A DNA stretch of 64,000 nucleotides from Viscum album (taxonomy: Eukaryota > Streptophyta > Magnoliopsida > Santalales > Viscaceae): NCBI GenBank assembly GCA_963277665.1, contig OY728133.1, positions 389,373,962-389,437,961 of the forward strand. Reading direction: 5' to 3'. How positions within the stretch are numbered: position 1 is the first letter of the stretch; each line of letters opens with the position of its first letter. This document shows positions 50,199 to 61,318 of this stretch, piece after piece. Under the pieces are notes generated by a model. It ran no database searches and was not told where the DNA came from. It worked only from the letters and a program-made list of their open reading frames with translations. A program made the translations under genes and the position numbers.

Positions 50199-50206
50199 TA
50201 TATATA
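50199..50206 (-). promoter_or_regulatory. Candidate CACTA promoter TATA box
   Basis: TATATATA on the minus strand (context CCTATATATACACCCC), just inside the subterminal repeats and ahead of the leader and TNP2. By position it is the likely transposon promoter. Confidence 0.55.
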
Positions 50207-50224
50207 GGTTAGATTATTTCGCCG

Positions 50225-50992
50225 GTCATATTTGTGACGGAAGACCATCGCAAATACTAGGTATTGTGACGGGATACCATCGCAAATGCATTCGCCCGCA
50301 TTAAATACAGGCGGCGGGTAAAAGGACTTTTGCGACGGGCCCGTCGCAAATAGCCACCATTAGCGACGAGCGGATATCCCCGTCGCAAATTTCTATTTAC
50401 CGCCGTCGGTACTGGCGACGGGGCTCGTCGCAAATACCTTCACCCGCATTAATTACAGGCGGTGGGTAAAAGGGTTGTTGCGACGGGCCCGTCACAAATG
50501 CCACACCGTTAGAGACGGGCGGATATCCCCGTCGCAAATTGCTATTTACCGCCGCCAGTATTTGCGACGGGCGGATATCCCCGTCGCAAATTCCTATTTA
50601 CCGCCGCCAGTATTTGCGACGGGTCCCGTCACACATACCACCCGTTGGATTCACTGTTGTGACGGGTAAATAGTCCCGTCACAAAAACATATTTACCACC
50701 GCTGGGTATTTGCGACGCGTTGTAGGTGACCATCACAAATAGGCTTTAAAGCGGCCGGTATTGGCGACGGGGCCCATCGCAAATAATCCCGGGTGAATAT
50801 TTGTTTGTGACGGGGCAATTGCCCCATTCCAAATACTATTTACCACCACCGGGTACTTGCGACGGGTAGCCTTCTACCCGTCGCAAATAGCCTTCCCGCG
50901 TTTTGGCGCGCAAACCGCGCCATTGCAATTGCAACGGGACCTGTATTTCCATCGCAAATACCCCGTCGTAATAATCGTTTATTCCCGTAGTG
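50225..50992. repeat. CACTA subterminal repeats, 5' side
   Basis: About 750 bp dense with GCGACGGG / CCCGTCGC units in both orientations, alternating with GC-rich spacers such as ATTTACCGCCGCC. A larger unit (GGCGGATATCCCCGTCGCAA) is repeated near 50370, 50520 and 50571. Longer and richer than the other end, as is common for CACTA elements. Confidence 0.9.
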
Positions 50993-52080
50993 TATCAACC
51001 TTTTCGATAACACACACCTAATGACTCAAAATCACATGGAATAGGGACCTGGCTACAAAATATAGAAGATAAACTTACATAGGTGTGCTAGAAGACTTCT
51101 TGGATGGATTTCACTCCATACCAAACTTCATCATCAATATGTTTAGGTGATTGAGAATCTTTTATGGCCTCTGGAAAAGGGTGGGGACCCCTTTGTTTGA
51201 CCATTCTACAGACAAATAAGGTATTTGACCTACCAAAAAAAGGTGTATCTTCCTTGTAGTAATGGAACCCCAATCATTGTGAGCCATGGTAACATCGTGG
51301 TGGAACCCAACACCTCAATGTGCTTTAGGTCATCCCCGACATTTCTACCCCATTCTTTATTCATAAACTCGATTTTTTGGGTTATGGATTGTATTACACG
51401 CATTCCAACTATCTAGGTGGAACTAGGGTCCCTATTATTTCACCCATAACCAATATTACCCCCATAAATCTTCTATGAAACTTGGAAAAGAGTACATACA
51501 CCTCTTTTGGACCATGTTACTGATTCATAATGGATTTTACCCACCAATAAGAGGCATATCCTCCTTCTAGGAAAGGAACTCTAATCCTCATTAGCCTTGG
51601 AATCACCATTGTGGAACCCAGGACCCTAAAGTGTTTTGGGTCATCCCTAGAATGTATTTTACATATTCAATATTCATTTCATACTTACAAGACTATAAAC
51701 CACATGTAATCTCATGGTCTGAGATAAAATACCTCAAACTATAGTGATATAAGGCATGGGTTAAAAGACCTTAAACTACAACAATAGATGGTCTGAGATA
51801 AAATACATTAAATTATAATGATATAAGGTTGGAGGTAGAATACCTTAAACTATATAGATAGAATTTATGAGTGAAAATACCATTAACTACAATGATATAA
51901 GGTTTGAGAAAAAATACATTAAAATACCAGTGATAGAAGGTTCGAGCTAAAAAACCCAAAACTACAAAAATAGAAGCTCTGAGCTTAAAGACCCTAAACT
52001 ACCAGTAATAGAAGGTTCAAGCTAAAATACCTTAAACTATACAAATAAATAGTATAATGTAGAAGACCCTAATATAAAAC
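50993..52080. repeat. Repeat-rich tail of Tat copy 2 (right of CACTA)
   Basis: A motif of the type GTGAGCCATGGTAACATCGT then GGTGGAACCCA and GGTCATCCC recurs here near 51278 and 51590 and left of the CACTA near 37620 and 38401. This shows the transposon split one repetitive region. No coding sequence. Confidence 0.6.
51716..52050 (+). repeat. ~35-bp tandem repeat
   Basis: Units like GGTCTGAGATAAAATACCT then AAACTATAGTGATATAA recur about ten times with drift. Isolated units of ACCTTAAACT occur at 37840-37890 as well. Confidence 0.7.
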
Positions 52081-53339
52081 ACATTATTAAATTACTTTTC
52101 AAGAGTGGAGAAGGTTTAATGATTTTAAGGATGAAAACCTGTCAAAGGACCACTGAATAAAAATCCAAGTCCATTCCTAATAAGTCCTCACCTATATGGA
52201 GATTAAGAAAAAATTTGGGAATTGTGTTCAAAATGATACATATCTTATGAGGAACCCATGTAGGTTCATCAAAAATCATTCCATTCTTGCTAGGCTAATT
52301 GAATTCAGAAAAATATAGAGCACTCTCCCACCAGGATATATATTCTACCCAAATTACCCCTTTACGAATCAAGTAATCTCAAAATAATTGGAAAAAATAT
52401 ATTAGTTAGGATTATAATATTGGTGGGATTTCATGATCATTTGTCAAGAAGAATATGTTTTGATTTAAATATTCAAATAAACACATTCAGGTTTACATGA
52501 TATTAGGAAAAGGATTAGTATCATTGATGATTCATACAAACATTTGATCAATGAAATGTCTTGCACATCATGAATGAAAGAAATGTAGACAACATCATAG
52601 AAAGTTCAATTGAATTGTTCATTAATATCATATAAAAAGAGGTGTCTCCAAATTTCATAGCCTCTCCAATGATTCACCCAAAAAACAAACATGAATGGCT
52701 CAACTATAATAATATTCAATTAGATAAGCTATCCAAGTCAGAAATAGTCTGATGAGAAGCATCAATTGAACACTGAAGTGTTTCTCAACCCATTTCTTCC
52801 ACTTCTTCCCCAAGATGAAGGGCCTCAATCCAAGTAGATAGCTCCTAAAATCTTTTTTGAGTGTTCTATATTGTGGATGATGATTCTAAAATCCCAAACT
52901 ATGAGAGATCCAATATATCCTCATATCTTTATATTTGTGCTATTAAGAAATCCATTTGATCATGTAACTCTATTGAAAAAAACCCTCAAAGAAACATTGC
53001 AGCGTTTTTGAGTTGATTTTGTTTGTTGAAAAAGAATGTTTCCATGGTCAGTTGTGGAGTGACATAGATATTTTTTACATGGTATGTTGAGAAATATCCA
53101 ATACCAAGAAATTTATACTCTGGTGACATTTTAGAAAGATTAATATACAAGGTGGTGATGTTTCCTAGTGTTTTCAAAATTTTTTGGGTCAGAAATTTGG
53201 AGAATGGAGAAATTTGTTTTTTGAAAAGGATATTGCATGCAACGGTGATATTGATTCACAATGTTTCACACAAGGAAATATTTAGGATCATCTCATCCAA
53301 ATATAGAAAAGGAAAGATCTATGTGAAAGTTATGTAATT
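52081..53339. other. No recognisable feature
   Basis: AT-rich sequence without ORFs of note or known motifs. It may include the 5' part of the following copia LTR, whose left end I could not place. Confidence 0.4.
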
Positions 53340-54310
53340 GAGCAAAGGACGAGATTGCATGACACCCCTTGCGTTGTGCGCACTTGTGAAATAAATATGA
53401 AGTAATTGGCATGAAAGAGAGTTGTGTGCCAAAAGTGATGTCAATTATGCACTTATGTGCATGTGTAAAAGTTCCTCACACATAGGGGGCACGTAAGGAA
53501 TTTTCATACAGGGGTAGTCCAAGTCTATAAATTGATGGCTACCCCCCTCAATTAAATAGATCAACTCTTATATAAAATTAGGGATCTGAATCCCTTAATA
53601 ATTTAAATGCAAGGAATAAAAAATATATGCAAGGAGAGTTTCATGAAAAAACAAATAAAATATTATTTTTCTCAAAAAGGGACTTGAGTCTGAATGAACA
53701 AGGGAGTTTCATGCAAATCATAAGAGTTGAAAACACGTTGGACATCCATGACAAAATAACATGTTGTGTGCAAGGTGATAAAGTTGCATGAGAGACATCT
53801 AAAGAATACACAAAATACAAAGTGTGAACCAAAAGGGATTTCCCAATAAATCTATGGTAAAGTGGTAATTATTATGTGGTGAAAGTGAAAATTAATGATA
53901 CACTAATTGAGGTGTAAAAATATTTATTCAAGTAATCAAAGGAGGATATTATGAAGAAGCAGTGAGCGTACTTCAATTGAGAGAGCAGTGAGTTATCATT
54001 TTGTGATTGTATATATACCAGGAGGGATAATTATTCCACTAAAAACATTGTTACAGTAGTTCACTTCAGTGGACTTGGTAAATAGGAACATTTCCTTTGC
54101 ATGATCCTTAAACGTAGCACCATTTGGATGAACCAAGTAATATTTCTATGTCTCGTGCATTCTTTCATTTTAATTCATATTATGCTATGGGAAAAGGGAG
54201 AGGAATGTTTTTTATTGAATAAAATAAGATACAAGTGGTAAATTGTTTTAAATTTCATACCCTAATTCACCCCCCCCCCTCTTAGGATATTTAACATATT
54301 TGGGATAACA
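53340..54310 (+). mobile_element. 5' LTR (3' part) of copia copy 1
   Basis: The end is recognisable by TCATACCCTAATTCACCCCC and CTCTTAGGATATTTAA, the same as 61214-61249 in copy 2 and typical of plant copia LTR ends, followed by a primer site. TATAAATT at 53526-53533 is a candidate TATA box. The left boundary is arbitrary. Confidence 0.7.
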
Positions 54311-54312
54311 AT

Positions 54313-54324
54313 TGGCATCAGAGA
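54313..54324 (+). other. Primer binding site, copia copy 1
   Basis: TGGCATCAGAGA, two changes from the tRNA-iMet site TGGTATCAGAGC, just after the LTR. Confidence 0.75.
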
Positions 54325-54362
54325 CAAAAGTTAATTTTAGTGTTTCTCGATAGGAGGTTTCA

Positions 54363-57014
54363 ATGGATATTTTAAACAATAAAGGAATTCCTATATTTGA
54401 TGGAAACAATTTTTAATTATGGAATAATCCGATACAACACTTGTTCTGATCATTAGGAATGGATGTCTTTATAGTAGCGATACTTGGTATTTTGACCAGT
54501 GTGGATAGTGGTGCTTTATCAGAAACTGATAGAAGAGAGTCATTTAATGGAACTAAAGGAATCAATTCCTTATGGGCATCCCTATCCAATAGAATATATA
54601 TGATGGTGATGTAATTAAAGACATAAAATTCTATGTAGGAAAGGTTTTTAAATATTTATGAGGGAAACTCAAAGGTTGGAGAGGAAAAGCTACAGGTTCT
54701 ATGAAAAAAATATTAAGATATGATAATGCACTATAATGAGTCTATTGATGTGTACTTTGACATGGTGAATGTTGTTGTGGAAGGCATTCATTCTCTCAGA
54801 GAAATTATTAAAGATGTAAATATTTTCAAGAACATATTAATAAAACATCCACCTCAGTTCAATCCAAAATTTTCTGTATTGGAAGATAAAGATCCAAAAT
54901 AATTAACATTGGATAGCTTCAAAAGGACTCTAGTTTCATACGAGATGAAAAATAATTATAATGATTACGTGGAATAAAAGAGAAGTCCATAGAGGAGGTA
55001 TTCAAGTCCATGAAAAATCTCACCATTGAAGATGGACAAGAATTAGAAGAGAAAAATGATGTGATGTCTTCACTTTCCTAAAATATACAAAGAGGAAAAG
55101 GAAAGTTCAAAAGGGAAAATTCCACTTGAATTATTTCTATTTGGAAATTTTGGATATCTTAGAAATATTTCAACAAGGTGACCGATGAATTTTTAAGAAT
55201 ATGATGAGGATGAAGTTGAAATTCCCATGAAAAAGTATTCAGCCTATGTAAAATGTAAGAAAAAGGTCAAGAGAAATTTATTCCAAAATAAGAATATTCT
55301 ATCATAAGAAATGGAAAGTTCTAAGAATATGAGGTTGAAGAGATGTATAACTACAAATATCACTGAGAAGATGATCTGGTGGAAATTATCATTAGTGCCC
55401 AAAAAGGAAAGAAAGCAATAATAATGAAGAAAAATATGAAGGAAGAGTTGATTTACAGGATGAATTAGAATATAATCTTGAGGATATAGATGTTCGGAGA
55501 TCCAAAATGAAGAAATCAAAAAAACATGGTTTGTGATGCCAAAATTTATATGAACCGACTGTAGGAAGAGGAGTATGATCTAATAAGTGAAATTTAGAAT
55601 CTCATATCTGCATGAACAAAGGACTCATAAATAGTTAGTAGAAAAAAACTCAAAGTAGACGAATAGAAACGTCTGATCGATAGATTGAATAACACAATGA
55701 AAGAAAAAATAAAACGTATTGAAGAACTTGAACAGGAAGTCACCATCCTGCAATGAAAATTAAAGGGTCATGAGAAAATCCTGATTCCTGATATGTAATT
55801 GGGAAATAAAATCTTTTCGGTGATAAAAGATATAAGTGGAACATAGAGGTCCAAAAAAAAAGAAAAAATAGTCAAGTTGAAATGATATGAAAGATATAGG
55901 GATTGACTAAAAACAAAAATCTGTGATGATTTATGTCAGACTGCAATCATCTTCTCTAAGATTAAAGATTTATTTTCAAATTAATCATAGAAAAAAGATT
56001 TATAAAACCCAAGGTAAAATTAGTGGTGTTGATGTGACATGCATGAATACACCCCACATCAGGTTTTATCACTATGGAAAGGTGGAATACTCAGAAAATG
56101 TGTTTTCTATAGCCAAGAGATATTGAAGGGAATAAGAACAAAAAATGAAACCAAATGGATATCAATACTATAAGATTTTTTTCAAGGGTTATTGTTTCTA
56201 GTGTGTAGGATTTGGACACATGGGAATATATTTTACATCAAATATTAAGAGTAATGTGCCGAATGAGAATGAAATTGGTCATAAATAGTGACTCAATAAA
56301 TAATCAAGTGCGATGAAAATGAAAAATTGATTTATAGCTCTTCAAGATGAAGATAGTCTATTATAATCCAAGGAATATCATGATTTTAAATATATACTGA
56401 TTATGGAGTCAAAAAAAATGGATCAAAAATAAAAGATCCAAGAAGGTAGTGGTTTTTAAAATTATCCTTAAAGAACAAGATCATTATGTTGTATGGATCA
56501 TTAATAGTGGATGCCCATACCATATGATAGGCAATAAGATTTTTTTTTCGCATAAAATTTGACAATGATGGTGTTGAAGATTTATTTGGGTATTAAGAAT
56601 AACCAAAATATTCATATAACCCAAGGTAAAATTAGTGGTGTAGAAGTGACTTTCATTAATGCACCCTGCATTAGGTTTTATTGTTGTGGAAAGATGGGAT
56701 ACTCATAAAATGTGAGTTATAAATACAAGAGATATTAAAGGTAATAAGGACAAAAAAGGCATCCAAATGGAGATAAATACTCTAGGATATATTTCGAGGG
56801 TCACGATTTTTGGTGTGGAGGATTTAGACACATGTCCATATATTATACATCAACCATATAGAGGAATGTGCCGAATCAGAACCAAATTGGTCGTAACTAG
56901 TAACTCACTGAATCATCAAGTAAGATGAAAATGAAAAATTTATTTTTAGATATTCAAGAATAATATGGACCATTATACTCTGATGAAAATCAATATTTTC
57001 AATCTATACCAAGT
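54363..57014 (+). pseudogene. gag of copia copy 1 with internal duplication
   Basis: From ATG 54363 the frame reads MDILNNKGIPIFDGNNF, the start of a UBN2-type copia gag; later VYFDMVNVVVEGIHSLREII (54751-54810) and SVLEDKDPK. A Lys/Glu-rich presumably coiled-coil stretch follows, then zinc-knuckle remnants (FYHYGKVEYSENVF near 56063). Positions 55965-56576 are repeated at 56577-57188 with a spacing of 612 bp, so the knuckles and start of protease occur twice. Stops are numerous (54415, 54449, 54616 and more). Confidence 0.82.
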
Positions 57015-57413
57015 ATGAAGTCAAAAATAAGGATGGAAAATAAAACTGCCGAGAAGGTTGTGGTTGCCAAAATTTCCCCTAAAGAATCAGATCATTCTGG
57101 TATATGGATCCTTGATAGTGGAAACACATCCCATATGAGAAGAAATAAGGATATCTTTATAGGTATAAAATATGACAAGGAAGGTGTTTTCAAGTTTGGA
57201 AATGATGAAGGTAAGAAAATAATTGGCTTGAAAAAATCCATGTTTGGGGGAAAAGAAATGAGGTGTGGTGATGTCTTAGTCGTTGAGGGTCTCAATCATA
57301 ACTTTATTAGTGTCAGCCAACTATGTGACTTAGGGAATGTTATAATACTTAGTAATAGTATTTCTATCGTCAAGGGAAGATATGGTGCAGTTGTTCTCAC
57401 TACTGGAATTTAA
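57015..57413 (+). pseudogene. Protease / pre-integrase of copia copy 1
   Basis: 132 open codons: WILDSGNTSHM (57106-57138, catalytic D-S-G kept), GVFKFGNDEGKKIIG, DVLVVEGLNHNFISVSQLCD (57270-57330), then NVIILSNSISIVKG. This is the copia protease running into the pre-integrase domain. The sequence leaves copia soon after 57413, where a CACTA remnant begins, so integrase to RNase H are absent. Confidence 0.88.
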
Positions 57414-57477
57414 AGAATTCATGATGAGTTATTTATGACAGGAGCTCTTACTGTAGCAAATAGTTTAGCCGGGTTTT

Positions 57478-59020
57478 AAAAAAAAACTTTTTGCAACAGG
57501 TCAATCGTAAAAATAAAAAAAAATATTAATAAAATTTAATAAAATACTCAAATAATAAAAAACACAATAATCACAACAATATTAAAAAATAAAATAAAAA
57601 TAAAATAATAATAACATAATTAAATAATAAAAATAATATATAAATAATAAAAATAATAAATAAATAAATAAATTTCTCAACATTATAAAAAATTAAATAT
57701 ATAGAAACATAAATATATAGATTAATAAAAATACTAATTTTTTTTACATTCAAATGGTTATCATAAAAAATAAATAAATCAATGAGTGGGAGGGTCATTT
57801 GTAGGAGTTGGAGGATTTGGTGGAGGGGAATCATCCCTAAACCATGAGTCAAAATCTGTATGTACTCCATAATCTACTTATGTTGCTCCTGTTGTCGTCG
57901 AGCCATCTCCTCCTCCTTCCAAAATTGCTATTTCTACTCCTTTTCCAACTTGTATATGAGAAAATCTGTGAAACAATATTACAAATAATATATAAATTAG
58001 TATATAAATAAATAAAAAAATATTAATTAAAACTAACTATAATACACAACTGATCATACCTCTGAATTCTTGGATTGATGGGAAGATGTGGGATTCTCTC
58101 AGGGATAGGGTCGAGAATCATCAATTTCATAAGACCATGACCCCTTCGAGTTGTCACTGAGACACTAGTAGTTTAAGGGTCAGATGATGCAACATCTTTC
58201 TCATCACTAGGTAGATCAACCTCCTCCAACTCACAAAACAGATCAGGGTCCATCTAAAAAAAGAAATAACTATTAGAAAATAGTTAAAAACAACTATTAT
58301 ATATAAATATATAATATATATGATTATAACCAACATTTAACTGTGTCAATATTCATCTCCTCCTCCCCTTCCTACTGTTGTTGTCATCGATGCATCACAT
58401 TTGGCCTACCCTAGTTCTAGTGACCAAATGATAAATTTCGACATGACTATCACAAATTGGCCATTTCAAATCACCTGAAGATTGGAAATTCTATGATTTA
58501 CTAAAAAAGTTTAAATCCTAGATGTTTACATTATCTAGGCGATAAAACCAATTTATGGAAACCATGTCCAAATTTATAATTTCACCAATTTACACTAACC
58601 ATGTCCTATCATCGACGTATATCCTCCTCCCCCTGCTATCATCAATGCATCACATCATGTTTGTCCGGATTCTACAAACCTAATTAAAAACTTGGACATA
58701 GTTAGCTTAGATTGGACATTTCTAATCACCTGAAGATTGAAATTTACATTATTTACTAAAAGGCACAAATCATAGATTTTAAAACCACCAGGTTATGAAA
58801 CTAATCTATTCTAACCATGTAAAAATTTATCATTACATCAATTTATGTCAATTATATCATGTCAAAAACGTATCTCCTCCTCCTGTTGTTGCTTCAATCA
58901 ATGTGTCACATCATATCTATCCTAAATCTAGCAACCTAATGAACAATTTTGGACATAGATGGCATAAATTTTTCATTACTAATTTGTATCAACCATGTCT
59001 GTAAAAAAATTGTTGGTGTA
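57478..59020 (-). mobile_element. Second, older CACTA remnant (3' part)
   Basis: A decayed subterminal pair TTTGCAACAGGTCAATCGTAA lies at 57489-57510. On the minus strand an exon at about 58252-58065 reads MDPDLFCELEEVDLP, then SSDP, TTRRGHGLMKLM and LDPIPERIPHLP, clearly like the PTTA exon at 41102-40909. At 57960-57780 are the equivalents of the last exon (QQEQHK, MEYIQILTHG, Pro-rich DDSPPPNPPTPTNDPPTH in a shifted frame). No TNP2 and no intact CACTA end seen. It interrupts copia copy 1. Confidence 0.8.
58357..59000 (+). repeat. ~255-bp unit in three copies
   Basis: The segment TCCTCCTCCCC ... ATCGATGCATCACAT ... AATCACCTGAAGATTG recurs beginning near 58357, 58622 and 58873. The first unit joins the PTTA exon region, so the array arose within the CACTA remnant. 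Confidence 0.75.
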
Positions 59021-59166
59021 AATTGTTCATTACAAATTATTACTATTTGTTACTAATTGTTACTCTTTATTTATATTTATTGCTATTTAATACAATTTGT
59101 TACTATTTATTACCATTTATGTTTTCCAAAAATCCCTTATATTTGGAATTTTTGGTTGATTGTATT
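59021..59166. other. AT-rich spacer with TTACTATTTGTTACTAATTG runs
   Basis: Low-complexity variations of ATTTGTTACT. Nothing else visible. Confidence 0.5.
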
Positions 59167-60153
59167 TGTTGACAAGGTTTGAAGCGATTGACACAGGCTA
59201 GTGGTCAAAGAAGGAATAAAGAGTTAGCACAAAACTAATAGATTACTTTGAAACTTGAGATGAGTCACCAAAAGCCTTGGAAGACAATAACATTTCAAAT
59301 AGAAAGATTGGACATGATTGGATTTTATTTTAAAGGAGATGTGCGAGTGCTGATGTGATTATACAATGTGATCACCTACGACACTCATAGTTTTCATTGA
59401 AACATCTGATGGGTCATGGAAATCATTGGAAGAAAATAAAAATGTAAATCACATGACCGTGCATGATTGAATTTCATTATAGTGGTAACATCTCATGAAG
59501 AGTACATGATTGTCTTTGGAGCTCGTGCAACACTCAGGATAGTCTTTAGATCTTGCGGAGGGGTCTTGTGCAGCACTCAGGATTGTCTATAGAGTTTGCA
59601 CATAGATCTTTCACAAACTCCAAGTATGAATCATGCTTGTAAATCATGGAGCACCAATGATGAAAGGTCAAAGGGACTTAAAATGATGCCGCAGACATGT
59701 CTCCAAGGACTCATGGTTTCATTAGGACGCACATCTCATGTCTTAAAGTGACCATGAACACGACTCTACTACTCCATAGTTTTGTTCATTCTGTTACTTT
59801 TGGAGGCAAGAGATCACACAACATGGACGAAGTCATATCTATGATTTTTAATTGATTTTTAGATGATCTGTCATGTGTCCAATATGGTCTATATGAAGAG
59901 GGTGCAATCATGTCATGAAAAATCTATGATTCTGTCCTCAGAGCATCACGGAGGTGTCTGGACACACCCAAGGACTTCTGTGCAACATGTTTGATCGAGG
60001 AGTCACGCAAAGTGTGAATGTTGAAGTATGACTTGCACACATATATCACATAAATTATAAGACAATATCGCACCCAGATCTTGCAGATCATGTGATCCCA
60101 AAGAGGTGGATGGTTGTCTGTGATTTGTGGAATTAAGGTGGTGGACACTCTCC

Positions 60154-60161
60154 TATAAATA
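60154..60161 (+). promoter_or_regulatory. TATA box, copia copy 2 LTR
   Basis: TATAAATA followed by CCCCAATACCC; same arrangement as 53526-53533 in copy 1. Confidence 0.6.
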
Positions 60162-60411
60162 CCCCAATACCCGTCCTTAACAATTAATGAATTTCTTCAT
60201 AAAATATTGGTATAGAGATCGTTTGGAGAAGAGACTCGTGGTGAGATCTCACAATAGAGGTTTACAGAGAATAATAATATGTGATTGATATCATGTAAGT
60301 CATGTACATGATATAAACAAGGAGTTACATAAATGGTGAAGGAGTACTTATGAAAGAGGAATCAAAACATCACACTTATACAAAGTGGGGATCACACAAT
60401 GTGTGAACAAG

Positions 60412-60590
60412 GGTTCACACCAGGGGTTCGCGATGACTAGGAGTTCGCATCAGGGGTTTGTGGTGACTAAGTGTTTCACTTGGGGTTTGTGGTTACCAAG
60501 GGTTCACCCCATAGGTTCTTGGTGACCAATGGTTCGCACCAGGGGTTTTCAGTGACCAGGGGTTCATAATAGAGGTTTTAATAAGGATCC
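60412..60590 (+). repeat. 30-bp minisatellite in copia LTR
   Basis: Six units of GGTTCGCACCAGGGGTTxxx plus GTGACCAxG start at 60412, 60442, 60472, 60501, 60531 and 60561. Scattered partial units continue to about 60690. Absent from copy 1. Confidence 0.88.
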
Positions 60591-61267
60591 ATAGGTTCAT
60601 GAATGGTGAGATGGGTTCGCACCAAGGGTTCTCACAATGTAATATAGGTTCGCGAAAGGTTCCAGGGGTTCACACAAGTTATCATATGTTTTTGTGAATG
60701 TTTGTAGTTTCCCACTGCATTTGTGGTAAAGTGTTATTCATCAGTGGATGAAATTGTAAATTCTATAGAAAATCTATCAACAATTGAGGATGTGTTAATT
60801 CATGCGAATTAAGGGACCTATAAGTCCATAAACTATGAGTGGATCTTTTCCAGAGCAGCGAGCAAAGGAAGAGGAAGACAATGATCCTTTCCACCAGCTT
60901 GGATCCAGATAAAGAGATATTGGGAGTGACCCCTATAAATGTAGTGAGAAGACTCTAAAACTTATAAAGATGTTGAGTTTGGGAATAGAATTGATCTAGT
61001 CAGAACATTGTAATTTGATAGAGAGCCTTATTGGATTTGGTACATAAGCACATCATTGTTGTATGCTCCTTGTATGTAGCCTAGTGAGAGTGAACCAAGT
61101 AAAATTGTTGTGTACCATGCATGATTTAGTTTATGTTCATATATTTTATTGGAGAAAGCGAAAAAAAATTTAATCATGAAAAAAGATCAAAAGTGGCAGT
61201 AGTTTTAATCTATCATACCCTGATTCACCCCCCCTCTCAGGGTATTTAACCTAGTGGACCTAATAAA

Positions 61268-61279
61268 TGGTATTAGAGG
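61268..61279 (+). other. Primer binding site, copia copy 2
   Basis: TGGTATTAGAGG, two changes from the tRNA-iMet primer site. Confidence 0.75.
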
Positions 61280-61318
61280 AAAGGGTTGAAAGTCAGTGGT
61301 TATCTCTCTACAGAATAA

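Larger units (their letters stand above)
38617..50992 (-). mobile_element. CACTA (En/Spm) DNA transposon, 12,376 bp
   Basis: The left end CACTACAGGAAAA (38617) and the right end, CACTACGGGAATA on the minus strand (ending at 50992), form a terminal inverted repeat with two mismatches in 13. Both are followed inward by dense TTTGCGACGGG/CCCGTCGCAAA repeats. The element is bounded by TATC on both sides (38613-38616 and 50993-50996); CACTA elements usually make 3-bp duplications. Genes run on the minus strand: leader (50200 leftward), TNP2, then the PTTA/TNPA-type gene. A solo LTR of 3090 bp is nested in it. Both genes are damaged, but the ends look intact, so it might have been mobilised in trans. 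Confidence 0.95.
59167..61266 (+). mobile_element. 5' LTR of copia copy 2
   Basis: A possible start TGTTGACAAGG at 59167 (uncertain) and an end around 61266 after CTGATTCACCCCCCCTCTCA and GGGTATTTAACC. TATA box TATAAATA at 60154-60161, primer site after the end. A 30-bp repeat lies between TATA and the end, making this LTR portion longer than in copy 1. Confidence 0.7.

Noticed and set aside
50475..50669. ORFs within subterminal repeats
   Set aside because: They arise from the GC-rich repeat units of the CACTA end, not from a gene.
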